A stretch of 64,000 bases of DNA from Pseudomonas sp. NCCP-436 (GCF_019656335.1 NZ_BPLZ01000006.1:1-64000), one strand, 5' to 3'; positions 15,980 through 27,575 are shown, counted from the first letter of the stretch. The notes: generated by a model from the letters alone, not told the origin. Made by a program: numbers and translations.

Positions 15980-18193
15980 ATGCCCGCTTGCCCACCCTTT
16001 GCCCGCCGCCCATGGCTCGCTCTTCTGCTGCTGTGCCCTTCCCTGGCTCTGGCAGCCACGACGACCGAACTGCCTTACGTAGAGGTAACTGCCACCACTG
16101 ATCCGGAGGCCAAGCCCGGCACCACCAGCACAACTGCGGAAACCCTGGAGCGTCGGCAGATCCGCAGCTTTGACGATCTGTCACGACGGGCCGAACCCGG
16201 TGTGAACTTCAACCGCAACAACAACAGCATCAATATCCGTGGACTGGATCGGGATCGTGTCCTGACGACTCTGGACGGCATCCGCCTGCCCTGGCTGAAC
16301 GACGTCGTCCGCGATGTCAACGGCGGCCTGGACAGCATCGGTTTCGAAAGCCTGTCGAGCATCGATGTAGTGCGCGGAGCAAACTCCAGTCAGTTTGGCT
16401 CGGGCGCCCTGGGCGGTGCCCTGCAATTGCACACTCTGAGCCCGGATGACCTGCTCGGCGAACAAGACGACTTCGCCGGCCTGATCAAGAGCGACTACGA
16501 CAGTGCCGACCACAGCCGAGGCCTGAATGCGGCCCTTGCCGGGCGCATCAACGACACCTCCTGGCTGCTGCAGGCCGGTGGTCGCCGCGGGCACGAACTG
16601 GAAAATCGGGGCAATAACGGCGTACTCGGCACAGAACGCACAAAGAGCAACCCGGCCGACAGCGATCAGCAGAACCTGCTGTTCAAGCTCCAACAGAAGC
16701 TGAGTGACGAACATCGCCTAGGGCTGACCGCCGAATGGTTCGAGCGCGTGGAAGACTTCGACAGCCGCATCAACCAGGGCACCGCCAACTACCCGAACCA
16801 CTATGACACCCGTGAGACCAACGAGCGCCGGCGCTTCTCGGTAGACCACCAGTACCGCGCCGCCGACAACAACAGCCTGCTCGACTGGGCAGATACCATC
16901 GTCTACTGGCAGAAGCTGTACCGCGAAGATCAGGTGAAGGCCACCCGCGCCGGCACACTTGCCGGCCCGTTCGGACGCCAAAACGAGATCGAGAAGAGCC
17001 AATACGGCATTACCAGCGCCCTCGGCAAGCAATTGGGCCAGCACAATCTGAGCCTAGGCGTGGAATGGAGCCGAGTGGTAGCCGAACAGTACAGTGGTGG
17101 TTACGACGCCTGCCCGAGCAACCTGGTGCCGCCCTTCCCGCCCCGTCCGGACAGCACGCCGGCCGGCATCTACTACTCCTGCATCAACCTGCACACCAAC
17201 CAAGCGGAAATGCCGAAGACCCCGGGCACCCTCTATGGCCTGTACCTGAAGGACGAGATCAGCCTGACCGACAATCTGACCCTGACCCCCGGAATCCGCT
17301 ACGACCGTTACGAGTACCGGCCTGAAAGCGGCACTAGCGATTACGTGCTCGCTGGTGACAGCGTAATGATCACTGACAACAAGGACTCCAGTTGGTCCGG
17401 CAGCCTGCTACTGAGCTGGCAAGCCAGCGAGCTGGCCACCTTCTACGCTCAGTGGGCACAAGGTTTCCGCGCACCGGACGTGAATGAGCTTTACAGCACC
17501 TTCATCAACTCCGGGATGGGCTATGCCCGAGTCGGCAACCCCAACCTCAAGCCCGAGAAAAGCACTGGCTACGAAGTCGGCGCACGTCTGGGTGACGAGC
17601 GCGCAGGCGGTTCCATCAGCCTGTTCGACAACCATTATCGCAACTTCATTGACTCCATCACCGCCAATGAAGAGGACTATGGTTTCCAGCCCGGAGAATT
17701 TCCAACTTTCTTCGAGATCATGGAAAACCGTAGCAAGGTGCGTATCTACGGCGCCGAAGGCACTGCTCACTGGCAGTTCGCCCCGGACTGGAAAGCCTGG
17801 AGCAGCATCGCCTGGGCCGTGGGCAAGGATCGCGAAACCAATCAGCACCTGAACTCTGTCGCCCCGCTCACTGCCACTTTGGGCCTGAGCTACACCCGCC
17901 AGAATCACGGTGCCGATCTGACGCTTACCTCCGCCCGCCGTCGCGACAAGGTAGAAAACGACGACGACTTCAAAGCGCCCGGCTATGGCGTGATTGATCT
18001 GACCGGTTACTGGCAGCCGGCCGCACTGGAAGGAGTTCGCCTGCAGGCAGGCCTGTTCAACCTGTTCGACAAGAAGTACTGGAACGCCATCAACGTTCCA
18101 GGCAGCAGCAATGGCCGCACGACGCCGCAACCGGTCGACTACTACAGCGAGCCCGGCCGCTCCTTCCGAGTGTCTGCATCCTGGCAGTTCTGA
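15980..18193 (+). CDS. phuR: TonB-dependent haem/haemoglobin receptor
   Basis: A 737-residue outer-membrane receptor that takes up haem or haem-proteins using TonB energy. Residues 1-26 are a signal peptide; the TonB box is near residues 29-40 (ELPYVEVTATT); the plug domain follows (INIRGLDRDRVLTTLDGIRLPW) and ends at about residue 160. The barrel holds the haem-receptor motifs FRAPDVNEL and VGNPNLKPE and the family's conserved histidine is expected between them (YSTFINSGMGYARV); I see no His inside that short interval. The C-terminus ends in phenylalanine (WQF), as for BamA-assembled barrels. ATG 15980 follows ATGGAG by about 8 nt. Confidence 0.93.
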   Translation: MPACPPFARRPWLALLLLCPSLALAATTTELPYVEVTATTDPEAKPGTTSTTAETLERRQIRSFDDLSRRAEPGVNFNRNNNSINIRGLDRDRVLTTLDGIRLPWLNDVVRDVNGGLDSIGFESLSSIDVVRGANSSQFGSGALGGALQLHTLSPDDLLGEQDDFAGLIKSDYDSADHSRGLNAALAGRINDTSWLLQAGGRRGHELENRGNNGVLGTERTKSNPADSDQQNLLFKLQQKLSDEHRLGLTAEWFERVEDFDSRINQGTANYPNHYDTRETNERRRFSVDHQYRAADNNSLLDWADTIVYWQKLYREDQVKATRAGTLAGPFGRQNEIEKSQYGITSALGKQLGQHNLSLGVEWSRVVAEQYSGGYDACPSNLVPPFPPRPDSTPAGIYYSCINLHTNQAEMPKTPGTLYGLYLKDEISLTDNLTLTPGIRYDRYEYRPESGTSDYVLAGDSVMITDNKDSSWSGSLLLSWQASELATFYAQWAQGFRAPDVNELYSTFINSGMGYARVGNPNLKPEKSTGYEVGARLGDERAGGSISLFDNHYRNFIDSITANEEDYGFQPGEFPTFFEIMENRSKVRIYGAEGTAHWQFAPDWKAWSSIAWAVGKDRETNQHLNSVAPLTATLGLSYTRQNHGADLTLTSARRRDKVENDDDFKAPGYGVIDLTGYWQPAALEGVRLQAGLFNLFDKKYWNAINVPGSSNGRTTPQPVDYYSEPGRSFRVSASWQF

Positions 18194-18310
18194 TCCGACA
18201 TGGTGCGTCGTCCAGCGGCGCACCATGCCGAGAAGCCCGCTCCACTTGGCGCAAGGATGCGCCCCCCTTTTTCCTGCGGGATAATCACGGCATCCGCCAT
18301 GGAGACCGCG

Positions 18311-18634
18311 ATGATCCGACTGTGCTCCCCCTGCGAACTGACCGAAGGCCAGAGCCGGGGCTTTTTGCTTGAACACCTGAATCTGTTGGCCGTCCGCCGC
18401 CACGGCCAGGTACACGCTTATCTGAACCGCTGCCCACACCGAGGCATTGCGCTGGAATGGCAGCCGGACAGTTTTCTCGATGACAGCGGCAGCCTGATCC
18501 GCTGTGCCACCCATGGCGCACTGTTTCTTATAGAAAGCGGCGAATGCGTGGCCGGCCCTTGCGCCGGACAGTCACTGCAAGCCATTCCCTGCCGAGAGGA
18601 TGCCGAAGGTATCTGGATACTCCCGCCGCCCTGA
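18311..18634 (+). CDS. Small Rieske-type [2Fe-2S] protein
   Basis: A 107-residue single-domain ferredoxin-like protein. The two Rieske binding motifs are CPHRG and CATHG, separated by 20 residues, giving the Cys-His/Cys-His cluster ligands. Similar small Rieske proteins feed oxygenases or act as nitrite-reductase-type subunits, but no partner gene lies alongside. The ATG at 18311 (MIRLCSPCE) follows GGAG by 7 nt; an ATG four codons upstream is possible. It sits between phuR and the convergent sfsA. An electron-transfer role in haem or iron handling is only suggested by proximity. Confidence 0.82.
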   Translation: MIRLCSPCELTEGQSRGFLLEHLNLLAVRRHGQVHAYLNRCPHRGIALEWQPDSFLDDSGSLIRCATHGALFLIESGECVAGPCAGQSLQAIPCREDAEGIWILPPP

Positions 18635-18688
18635 TCGACCACAACCGACAAGGTTCTCCCAGCGGCACAGGCACTGCTTGTAAGAAAC

Positions 18689-19396
18689 CTAGAGCAGCAC
18701 CTCGATCCTTCGCTGCAGGTGGATTCCGCCGGGACTGATCTGCGCCGCATAAGCCAGTACCTCGACCCCGGCCGCCTTTGCCTCACGCAGCCCGGCTGCA
18801 TAGACCGGATCGATCTCCCCGGCCGCCCGTACCGCACTGATGCCCGACAGAGTCACACAGTACAACTGCACGGTTCGCACTCCGGCGCGGGCCAGCGCCG
18901 CCAACTCGCGCAGGTGCTTAGCGCCACGCTCGGTCACGGCATCGGGGAAGGCTGCCACCGATGTATCGTCGAAGCCGAGGGTGACGTTTTTTACCTCGAC
19001 ATAGGCCGCTCCCTCCGCGTACTCCAGACGAAAGTCGGCGCGACTGTTTTCCACGCCATAACGCACCTCCCGACGCAATGCGGTAAAGCCGGCCAGCTCC
19101 CGGATCACGCCGCTCCGCAACGCCTCCTCCACCAGGCCATTGGCGCGCGCAGTGTTGACGCAGGCCAGCCGCCCCTGGGGCGTTTCGCTGATCTCCCAAC
19201 TGCCGGGCAGCTTGCGCTTCGGGTCGTTGCTGCGACTGAACCACACCCTGCAGCCTTCGCTCATGCAGTTGAGCATCGAGCCGGTGTTGGCACAGTGAAT
19301 GGTCATCTGCTCTCCGCCAGCGGTCTCGATGTCGGCGAGAAAGCGTTTGTAGCGCCGCAGCAGGCGCCCTTCCTCCAGCGGCGGGTCAAACTGCAT
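18689..19396 (-). CDS. sfsA: Sugar fermentation stimulation protein homologue
   Basis: A 235-residue SfsA-family protein. It shows the N-terminal [14 protein letters not shown], the conserved CANTGSM, the nuclease-like [11 protein letters not shown] ... [10 protein letters not shown] motif (a D-[D/E]-x-K-like site) and [16 protein letters not shown]. The family is related to restriction-endonuclease-fold nucleases, and E. coli SfsA was first described as a maltose-metabolism regulator; the reaction remains uncertain. The ATG at 19396 overlaps the end of the upstream aminotransferase gene by 11 nt; a long open extension upstream is a shadow of that gene. Confidence 0.92.
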   Translation of the reverse strand: MQFDPPLEEGRLLRRYKRFLADIETAGGEQMTIHCANTGSMLNCMSEGCRVWFSRSNDPKRKLPGSWEISETPQGRLACVNTARANGLVEEALRSGVIRELAGFTALRREVRYGVENSRADFRLEYAEGAAYVEVKNVTLGFDDTSVAAFPDAVTERGAKHLRELAALARAGVRTVQLYCVTLSGISAVRAAGEIDPVYAAGLREAKAAGVEVLAYAAQISPGGIHLQRRIEVLL

Positions 19397-20567
19397 CGGG
19401 ATTCCAGCTCTGCAGACCACGGGCGATACGCTGAACCGCCTGTTCCAGACGCTCGACGCTCTGGGTATAGGCAAAGCGCACGTGATGGCCGGCCTGGTGA
19501 CGGCCAAAGTCCAGCCCCGGGGTGAAGGCCACGTGCTCGGTCTCGATGAAGTGCCGGCAGAAGGCAAAGGCATCGCCGCCAAAGGCGCTGATGTCGGCAT
19601 ATAAATAGAAGGCCCCCTCCGGCTCCACGGCAATGCCAAAACCCAACTCGCGCAGAGCCGGTAGCAGGAAATCACGACGGCGCTGGAATTCATGCCGACG
19701 CTGCTCGAAGATTGCCAGGCTTTCCGGTTCGAAGCAGGCCAGGGCCGCATGCTGAGCCATGGACGGAGCGCTGATGTAGAGGTTCTGCGCCAGTTTCTCC
19801 AGCTCCGGCACCGCGTTCTCTGGCGCCACCAGCCAGCCCAGGCGCCAGCCGGTCATACCGAAGTACTTGGAGAAACTGTTAAGCACAAAGGCATCGTCGT
19901 CCACCTCCAGCACACTGGGCGCGTCGCAGCCGTAGGTCAGACCGTGGTAGATCTCGTCCACTACCAGGTGGCCACCGCGCTGCCTGAGGGTACTCGACAG
20001 CGCGGCCAGTTCCTCCCGGTGCAGCAGAGTGCCAGTGGGATTGGCCGGCGAGGCTACCAGGGCACCGACGCTATCGCCGTCCCAATGCTTCTCCAGCAGT
20101 TGTGGTGTCAGTTGGTAGCGTACCTCGGGGCCTACCGGCACCAGTTTGGCCGCCCCCTCGACCAGTCGCAGGAAGTGGCGATTACACGGATATCCAGGAT
20201 CGGCCAGCAGCCAGTGTCGCCCCGGATCCACCAGCAGGCTGGATGCCAGCAATAGCGCACCGGAGCCGCCAGGGGTGATGAGAATGCGCTGAGGATCCAG
20301 CTCCACCCGATAACGCTCGGCGTAGAAACGGGCCAGCGCCTCGCGCAGCTGCGGCAGCCCACGAGCGGCGGTGTAGCGGGTATGGCCGGCAGCCAGTGCA
20401 GCCTGCCCGGCACGCACGATCGGCTCGGCAGTCGTGAAGTCCGGCTCGCCGATTTCCAGATGAATAACATCGTGACCGGCTGCCTGCAGCTCGTTGGCCC
20501 TGGCCAGAAGAGCCATCACGTGAAAGGGTTCGATGGCGCGACTGCGCCCGCTATAGAGCTGAGCCAT
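19386..20567 (-). CDS. PLP-dependent class I aminotransferase
   Basis: A 393-residue fold-type I aminotransferase. Motifs include [12 protein letters not shown] near the N-terminus, [13 protein letters not shown], the cofactor-binding [16 protein letters not shown] with its conserved Asp, and the Schiff-base lysine in [16 protein letters not shown]; the C-terminal Arg in VRFAYTQS binds the substrate carboxylate. The substrate cannot be read from sequence (aspartate- and alanine-type enzymes share these motifs). It is transcribed with sfsA, which it overlaps by 11 nt. Upstream lies a 247-nt gap before dksA on the other strand. Confidence 0.88.
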   Translation of the reverse strand: MAQLYSGRSRAIEPFHVMALLARANELQAAGHDVIHLEIGEPDFTTAEPIVRAGQAALAAGHTRYTAARGLPQLREALARFYAERYRVELDPQRILITPGGSGALLLASSLLVDPGRHWLLADPGYPCNRHFLRLVEGAAKLVPVGPEVRYQLTPQLLEKHWDGDSVGALVASPANPTGTLLHREELAALSSTLRQRGGHLVVDEIYHGLTYGCDAPSVLEVDDDAFVLNSFSKYFGMTGWRLGWLVAPENAVPELEKLAQNLYISAPSMAQHAALACFEPESLAIFEQRRHEFQRRRDFLLPALRELGFGIAVEPEGAFYLYADISAFGGDAFAFCRHFIETEHVAFTPGLDFGRHQAGHHVRFAYTQSVERLEQAVQRIARGLQSWNPDAV

Positions 20568-20814
20568 AATTCTGTCTTAAGAGTTGCGGAGCCCGGATTC
20601 TAACAGCCCTGCTTCGCCGCACTACAAGGCGTAGCTCCGCCATCAACGCCCTCGTCGGTATTTCTCTGCAACCCACGTGCGAGAAGCAATACAGGGGGAG
20701 TAGCGCCCCCCGAAGCGATCTGGTAAGTTCGCCCGTTCTCAGTCGCAGGGCCGGACAAATGTCTGGCAATGGAATAACCTGCGCGATGGACTTGAATGAG
20801 TGAGAGGCGCCATC

Positions 20815-21261
20815 ATGCCCACAAAAGAAAAAGCTAAAAGCACCAGCCAGCTGATTCGTGGTTTCGAGCCCTACCAAGAGAAGAAGGGCGAGGAATACAT
20901 GAGCGAGCCGATGCGCGCTCACTTCACCAGCATCCTGAACAAGTGGAAGCTGGAGCTGATGCAGGAAGTGGATCGCACCGTGAACCACATGCAGGACGAA
21001 GCAGCCAACTTCCCGGATCCGGCCGACCGCGCCAGTCAGGAAGAGGAGTTCAGCCTGGAGCTGCGCGCCCGCGACCGCGAGCGCAAGCTGATCAAGAAGA
21101 TTGACGATACCCTGCAACTGATCGAAGACAATGAGTACGGCTGGTGCGAGTCGTGCGGAGTGGAAATCGGTATCCGCCGCCTCGAAGCGCGCCCCACCGC
21201 CACCCTATGCATCGACTGCAAGACTCTGGCGGAAATCAAGGAAAAGCAGATCGGTTCCTGA
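20815..21261 (+). CDS. dksA: RNA polymerase-binding transcription factor DksA
   Basis: A 148-residue protein, the usual Pseudomonas length. It binds the RNA polymerase secondary channel and, with ppGpp, controls rRNA and amino acid promoters. Visible are the coiled-coil arms with the [14 protein letters not shown] tip (DPAD motif; the Asp residues at the tip are functionally important) and the zinc finger CESCG ... CIDCK with four cysteines. The ATG at 20815 begins [10 protein letters not shown]; an alternative in-frame start five codons upstream lacks support. It is probably monocistronic, ending in a GC-rich hairpin. Confidence 0.97.
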   Translation: MPTKEKAKSTSQLIRGFEPYQEKKGEEYMSEPMRAHFTSILNKWKLELMQEVDRTVNHMQDEAANFPDPADRASQEEEFSLELRARDRERKLIKKIDDTLQLIEDNEYGWCESCGVEIGIRRLEARPTATLCIDCKTLAEIKEKQIGS

Positions 21262-21270
21262 TCGGCAAAA

Positions 21271-21292
21271 ACGGGGCGCTTAGGCGCCCCGT
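21271..21292 (+). terminator. Probable dksA terminator
   Basis: A perfect 9-bp stem (21271-21279 with 21284-21292, loop TTAG) lies 9 nt after the dksA stop. The sequence after it is only modestly T-rich, so efficiency is uncertain. Confidence 0.7.
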
Positions 21293-21437
21293 TCAGTATT
21301 CGTCTGCTGCCGAGCGAGGTCTCCGCTGCGCCCGCCGGCCACGTGCAATATCCGAAAAAGCACTCGGACGCTTTAAACTGCAGGCCTGCGCCGCAACAAC
21401 AGACGCAGGATTGTATGAAGCGAACCCACAGAATCCG

Positions 21438-22322
21438 ATGAGCACCCTGTATATCGGGCGTTTCGCCCCCACGCCCAGCGGCTACCTGCACTTTGGCTCG
21501 CTGGTCGCTGCCCTGGCCTCCTATCTAGACGCCCGTGCCGCAGGCGGGCGCTGGCTGCTGCGCATGGAGGATCTCGACCCGCCACGTGAAATGCCCGGTG
21601 CCCAGGATGCGATCCTACGCACACTTGAAGCCTATGGCTTTGAATGGGACGGCGAGATAGTGCGCCAGAGCGAACGTATAGCCGATTACGTTGCGGTACT
21701 CACGCGACTCTACGACCAGGGTCTGGCCTATGCCTGCACTTGCTCACGCCGACAACTCGAGGGCTACGCCGGCATTTATCCCGGTTTCTGCCGCAACGCC
21801 TGCCACCCGCAACAGGACGCTGCCATCCGCCTGCGCGTGCCAAATCTGCAGTACCAGTTCACGGATCGCGTACAAGGCGAGTTTCGCCAGCATCTGAGCC
21901 ATGAAGTAGGCGACTTCGTGATCCGCCGTCGTGACGGACTGTTTGCCTACCAGTTGGCGGTGATACTGGATGACGCCTGGCAGGGCGTGACCGACGTGGT
22001 GCGCGGTGCCGATCTGCTTGACTCCACCCCGCGCCAGCTCTACCTGCAGGAACTACTTGGCCTGCCGCAACCGCGTTACCTGCACGTTCCCCTGCTGATC
22101 CAACCGGACGGCCACAAGCTCGGCAAGAGCTACCGCTCCCCTCCGCTCTCTGCGGATCAGGCCGGGCCACTGCTGCAACGCGCGCTACGGGCACTGGGGC
22201 AACAGCCACCACCTGAACTGCAAGGCTGCCCTCCAGGGCAACTGCTGGCCTGGGGGGTCAGCCACTGGGATGTCACTCGCATTCCGCGCCAACGAACTCT
22301 GGCAGAAGCCGAACTGCGCTAA
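21438..22322 (+). CDS. gluQRS: Glutamyl-Q tRNA(Asp) synthetase
   Basis: A 294-residue paralogue of the catalytic domain of glutamyl-tRNA synthetase. It attaches glutamate to the queuosine base at position 34 of tRNA-Asp. The class I signature is PTPSGYLHFGS; four zinc-ligand candidates fall in CTCSRRQLEGY and the later CRNAC; the KMSKS-like loop is KLGKS. There is no anticodon-binding domain, as expected. The ATG at 21438 (MSTLYIGRFAP) is used because it fits homologues; its Shine-Dalgarno is weak. It sits after dksA, a neighbour pair common to gammaproteobacteria. Confidence 0.94.
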   Translation: MSTLYIGRFAPTPSGYLHFGSLVAALASYLDARAAGGRWLLRMEDLDPPREMPGAQDAILRTLEAYGFEWDGEIVRQSERIADYVAVLTRLYDQGLAYACTCSRRQLEGYAGIYPGFCRNACHPQQDAAIRLRVPNLQYQFTDRVQGEFRQHLSHEVGDFVIRRRDGLFAYQLAVILDDAWQGVTDVVRGADLLDSTPRQLYLQELLGLPQPRYLHVPLLIQPDGHKLGKSYRSPPLSADQAGPLLQRALRALGQQPPPELQGCPPGQLLAWGVSHWDVTRIPRQRTLAEAELR

Positions 22323-22406
22323 GCGCCAGCATGTCCCAGGCAGCAGCGAGTGGCCGGATCGCCCCGGCTTCCTTTACCATCGGGGCAGCTTTGGACGAGG
22401 CATCAC

Positions 22407-22583
22407 ATGTATATCTATCGACTGGTTCTGATCCTCGTGGTGGGAATCTATCTGTTCTCACCGGCCATCATGGACTGGTGGATCGACCCTCATGGCGCCT
22501 GGTACCGGCCTTACCTCTTGTGGCTGATCCTGATCGTCGTAACCTTCATCCTGCAGAGCCAACGCGATGCTGACGAGCTATAG
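22407..22583 (+). CDS. cbrX: Small membrane protein overlapping cbrA (CbrX-like)
   Basis: A 58-residue protein with two hydrophobic segments (about 4-20 and 37-52) flanking a DWWIDPHGAWYRPY connector. Its last 17 nt overlap the start of cbrA, so ribosomes finishing it could re-initiate on cbrA. I recall that Pseudomonas has a short open frame named cbrX at this place, whose translation affects CbrA levels; the symbol is assigned on that basis and is not certain. GAGG 7 nt upstream supports ATG 22407. Confidence 0.7.
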   Translation: MYIYRLVLILVVGIYLFSPAIMDWWIDPHGAWYRPYLLWLILIVVTFILQSQRDADEL

Positions 22584-25521
22584 CCTGAGCGAGCTGATTC
22601 TGATCAGCGCCGGCTACCTGCTGATACTCTTTGGCGTGGCTTGGCTCAGCGAGCACGGCCTGATCCCACGCCGGATCATTCGCCACCCGCTGACCTACAC
22701 CTTGTCGCTGGGCGTGTATGCCAGCGCCTGGGCCTTTTACGGCACCGTCGGCCTGGCCTACCAGTACGGCTACGGTTTCCTCGCCAGCTACCTGGGAGTA
22801 TCCGGAGCCTTCCTGCTGGCCCCAGTGCTGCTCTATCCGATCCTGCGCATCACCCGAACCTACCAACTGTCATCGTTGGCCGACCTGTTCGCCTTCCGCT
22901 TCCGCAGCACCTGGGCCGGCGCGCTGACCACCCTGTTCATGCTGATCGGCGTACTGCCATTGCTGGCCCTGCAGATCCAGGCGGTGGCCGACTCCATCGG
23001 CATACTCAGCCGCGAGCCGTTACAGGAAAAAGTGGCGCTGGGCTACTGCGCACTGATCATCCTTTTCACCATCCTCTTCGGCGCCCGTCATATCGCCACC
23101 CGCGAAAAGCACGAAGGTCTGGTGTTCGCCATCGCCTTCGAGTCGCTGGTCAAGCTGGTGGCGCTCGGCAGCATTGGCCTGTACGCGCTGTACGAAGTAT
23201 TCGGCGGCCCACGCGAACTGGAACTGTGGCTGGTGCAGAATCAGGCGGCGCTATCGACCCTGCACACCCCGCTGCAGGAAGGTCCCTGGCGTACCCTGCT
23301 GCTGGTGTTCTTTGCCTCAGCCATAGTCATGCCGCACATGTACCACATGACCTTCACCGAGAATCTCAACCCCCGCGCCATGGTCAGCGCCAGTTGGGGC
23401 CTGCCGCTGTTCCTGCTGCTGATGAGCCTGGCTGTACCGCTGATCCTCTGGGCAGGTCTGAAATTGGGGGCCACTACCAATCCGGAATACTTCACCCTCG
23501 GTCTGGGTATTGCCATCAACAACGAAACCCTGGCCCTGCTCGCCTACATCGGCGGGCTTTCCGCCTCCAGCGGACTGATCATCGTCTCTACCCTGGCCCT
23601 CTCGGGAATGGTGCTGAACCACCTGGTACTGCCGCTGTACCAACCACCGGCCGAAGGCAACATCTACCGCTGGCTGAAATGGACACGGCGCACGCTGATC
23701 GTCTTCATCATCATGGCCGGTTACGGCTTCTACCTACTGCTCGGTGCCCAGCAGGATCTGGCCAACCTTGGCATCGTCGCCTTCGTCGCTACCCTACAGT
23801 TCCTGCCAGGGGTGCTCTCGGTACTGTACTGGCAGACAGCCAACCGACGCGGCTTCCTGGCCGGACTGCTGGCCGGCATTACGGTCTGGACTCTGGGCAT
23901 GCTGCTGCCACTGCTCGGCAATCTGGATGGTTTCTACTTGCCACTGCTCAACATTGTCTATGTGCTCGACGATGCCAGCTGGCACCTGGCGGCCATCGCC
24001 TCGCTAGCCGCCAACGTCTTGGCATTCACTCTGGTTTCACTGTTTACCGAGGCCAGTCCCGAGGAGAAGAGCGCCGCCGAAGCCTGTGCAGTGGACAACG
24101 TGCGCCGCCCGCAACGCCGTGAACTGGTCGCCGTATCGCCACAGGACTTTGCCGCACAACTGGCCAAACCGCTGGGCGCCAAAACGGCACAGCGCGAGGT
24201 GGAGCAGGCCCTGCGCGACCTGCACCTGCCGTTCGACGAAAGCCGTCCCTATGCCCTGCGCCGCCTGCGCGACCGTATCGAGGCCAACCTCTCGGGCCTG
24301 ATGGGACCGAGCGTGGCGCAGGACATCGTCGAGACCTTCCTGCCGTACAAATCCGGCAGCGAGGGTTACGTCACCGAGGACATTCACTTCATCGAAAGCC
24401 GGCTGGAGGACTACCAATCGCGCCTTACCGGTCTTGCCGCCGAGCTCGACGCACTGCGCCGCTACCACCGCCAGACGCTGCAGGAACTGCCCATGGGCGT
24501 CTGCTCACTGGCCAAGGATCAGGAGATTCTGATGTGGAACCGGGCAATGGAGGAACTCACCGAGATACCTGCCCAGCGCATCGTCGGCTCGCGCCTGAGC
24601 ACCCTGAGCGAGCCCTGGCAAAGCCTGCTTCAGGACTTTATCGAACGACCAGATCAGCACCTGCACAAGCAGCACCTGGAAGTTGACGGGCAGATTCGCT
24701 GGCTCAACCTGCACAAGGCCGCCATCGACGAGCCGCTGGCTCCCGGAAACAGCGGCCTGGTACTGCTGGTCGAGGATCAGACCGAGACTCAACTGCTCGA
24801 AGACAAGCTGGTGCACTCCGAACGCCTGGCCTCCATCGGCCGCCTGGCTGCCGGCGTGGCGCACGAGATCGGCAACCCCATCACTGGTATCGCCTGCCTG
24901 GCGCAGAATCTGCGCGAAGAGCGCGAGAACGATGCCGAGCTGACCGAGATCAGCGGGCAGATCCTGGAACAGACCCGGCGTGTATCACGTATCGTCCAGT
25001 CACTGATGAGCTTTGCCCACTCCGGTAGCCACCAGCGTAGCGACGAGCCAGTCTGCCTGGCCGACGTAACGCAGGATGCCATCGGCCTGCTGTCGCTGAA
25101 CAAGCGCAACTTCGACATCCAGTTCTACAACCTGTGCGCTCCCGAGCACCTGGTCTGCGGCGACCCTCAACGCCTGGCCCAGGTGCTGATCAACCTGCTT
25201 TCCAATGCCCGCGACGCCTCACCGCCCGGCGGCGCCATCCGTGTACGCAGCGAGGCCGGCGAGCACACCGTCGACCTGATCGTGGAAGATGAGGGTAGCG
25301 GCATTCCCAAGGCCATCATCGACCGCCTGTTCGAGCCCTTCTTCACCACCAAGGATCCGGGCGAAGGAACAGGTCTGGGCCTTGCGCTGGTCTATTCGAT
25401 CGTGGAAGAGCATTATGGACAGATAACCATCGACAGCCCGGCAGACCCCGAGCGCCAGTTGGGCACTCGAATTCGCGTAACCCTGCCGCGTCATGTCGAG
25501 ACGACGTCCGTAGCGATGTAA
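22567..25521 (+). CDS. cbrA: Sensor histidine kinase CbrA with transporter-like domain
   Basis: A 984-residue inner-membrane kinase. The N-terminal about 500 residues resemble SLC5/sodium-solute symporters with about 13 membrane segments, followed by the STAC-type linker, a PAS-like domain (about 635-740), the HisKA dimerisation domain with phospho-acceptor His766 in [13 protein letters not shown], and an HATPase domain with N-box [17 protein letters not shown], and [11 protein letters not shown]. It activates CbrB for use of amino acids and other carbon sources and can transport histidine in reported work. Its start overlaps the upstream small gene, and cbrB follows after 53 nt. Confidence 0.96.
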   Translation: MLTSYSLSELILISAGYLLILFGVAWLSEHGLIPRRIIRHPLTYTLSLGVYASAWAFYGTVGLAYQYGYGFLASYLGVSGAFLLAPVLLYPILRITRTYQLSSLADLFAFRFRSTWAGALTTLFMLIGVLPLLALQIQAVADSIGILSREPLQEKVALGYCALIILFTILFGARHIATREKHEGLVFAIAFESLVKLVALGSIGLYALYEVFGGPRELELWLVQNQAALSTLHTPLQEGPWRTLLLVFFASAIVMPHMYHMTFTENLNPRAMVSASWGLPLFLLLMSLAVPLILWAGLKLGATTNPEYFTLGLGIAINNETLALLAYIGGLSASSGLIIVSTLALSGMVLNHLVLPLYQPPAEGNIYRWLKWTRRTLIVFIIMAGYGFYLLLGAQQDLANLGIVAFVATLQFLPGVLSVLYWQTANRRGFLAGLLAGITVWTLGMLLPLLGNLDGFYLPLLNIVYVLDDASWHLAAIASLAANVLAFTLVSLFTEASPEEKSAAEACAVDNVRRPQRRELVAVSPQDFAAQLAKPLGAKTAQREVEQALRDLHLPFDESRPYALRRLRDRIEANLSGLMGPSVAQDIVETFLPYKSGSEGYVTEDIHFIESRLEDYQSRLTGLAAELDALRRYHRQTLQELPMGVCSLAKDQEILMWNRAMEELTEIPAQRIVGSRLSTLSEPWQSLLQDFIERPDQHLHKQHLEVDGQIRWLNLHKAAIDEPLAPGNSGLVLLVEDQTETQLLEDKLVHSERLASIGRLAAGVAHEIGNPITGIACLAQNLREERENDAELTEISGQILEQTRRVSRIVQSLMSFAHSGSHQRSDEPVCLADVTQDAIGLLSLNKRNFDIQFYNLCAPEHLVCGDPQRLAQVLINLLSNARDASPPGGAIRVRSEAGEHTVDLIVEDEGSGIPKAIIDRLFEPFFTTKDPGEGTGLGLALVYSIVEEHYGQITIDSPADPERQLGTRIRVTLPRHVETTSVAM

Positions 25522-25574
25522 ACAGCGAATGCAGGTGCCTGCCGCACCTTCGTGACCGTCGAGAGACCGTATTG

Positions 25575-27002
<1,428 letters not shown>

Positions 27003-27047
27003 CTTCTGCCAGCGGTGACAGCGGGCAGACGCCGAGGTTCCACAGGA

Positions 27048-27095
27048 TGTTACCGCTTCAATATTTCGTAACAAAGGCCGGGTCTAACGGTAACG
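27048..27095 (+). promoter_or_regulatory. CbrB-binding sites upstream of crcZ
   Basis: TGTTAC (27048-27053) and GTAACA (27068-27073) form a perfect inverted pair with a 14-nt spacer, matching the CbrB recognition I recall from Pseudomonas. A third half-site, GTAACG, lies at 27090-27095. They sit 76-123 nt upstream of the sigma-54 promoter, the usual range for an NtrC-type activator. Confidence 0.85.
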
Positions 27096-27170
27096 AAAAG
27101 CCGGCCTCCGTTTCTGAACCAGCCATCCGAAGACTTACCAACCCATTGAATTTAAAGGATTTTCAAAAAC

Positions 27171-27186
27171 TGGCACGGCAACTGCT
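27171..27186 (+). promoter_or_regulatory. Sigma-54 promoter of crcZ
   Basis: The 16 bases TGGCACGGCAACTGCT carry GG at 27172-27173 and GC at 27184-27185, 10 nt apart, which is the sigma-54 spacing, with TGGCAC matching the -24 consensus exactly. Transcription should start near 27196-27197. Confidence 0.9.
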
Positions 27187-27195
27187 TTATATCTG

Positions 27196-27575
27196 GCACA
27201 ACAACAATAACAAGCAATGCCCTAGACAATAAGAACAAGACGTAACGACTCCAGAACAACAAAAACAACAATGCTAGGAGGCGCAGCTAACTGATTCTTT
27301 TGGAGAGGAGTTGCCACAGGGGTTCGCCCCGTTCGGTCAGGCCGAGAATAATAAAACTGTCCTCAGACAGCACCTGAACTGATTGAAAGCTGGCAGCATC
27401 AGCGTCCAAAGCAATCCGTTTGCTATTGACTCCCTCCCTTGGGGAGTGCCCGGCAAGCCACGGCAAACCGGGAAGGGCTCGACAAGAAAAACAACAGGCC
27501 CTCAATAACAACAAGAACAGAGCACGCACCAACTTGGGGGGGAGCTTCGGCTCCCCCAGTAGCTTCTGGCCCCCA
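27196..27575 (+). ncRNA. crcZ: CrcZ, small RNA that sequesters Hfq/Crc
   Basis: About 380 nt of non-coding RNA between cbrB and pcnB, rising from the sigma-54 promoter. It begins GCACAACAACAATAACAAGC as in P. aeruginosa CrcZ. AANAANAA (CA) motifs occur at 27200-27213 (overlapping), 27228-27238, 27255-27262, 27264-27271, 27347-27354, 27484-27491 and 27504-27517, giving at least six clusters for Hfq/Crc binding. It lifts Hfq-Crc repression of catabolic mRNAs when poor carbon sources activate CbrAB. The 3' end is placed by the hairpin at 27538-27557 and is approximate. No protein frame is convincing here. Confidence 0.93.
27538..27557 (+). terminator. Hairpin at the 3' end of crcZ
   Basis: A perfect 8-bp GGGGGAGC/GCTCCCCC stem with a TTCG tetraloop. 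There is no adjacent U-run; an alternative outer pairing TTGGGGG/CCCCCAA (27534-27540 with 27570-27576) is also possible. The remaining 260 nt to pcnB hold no gene I can support. Confidence 0.65.
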
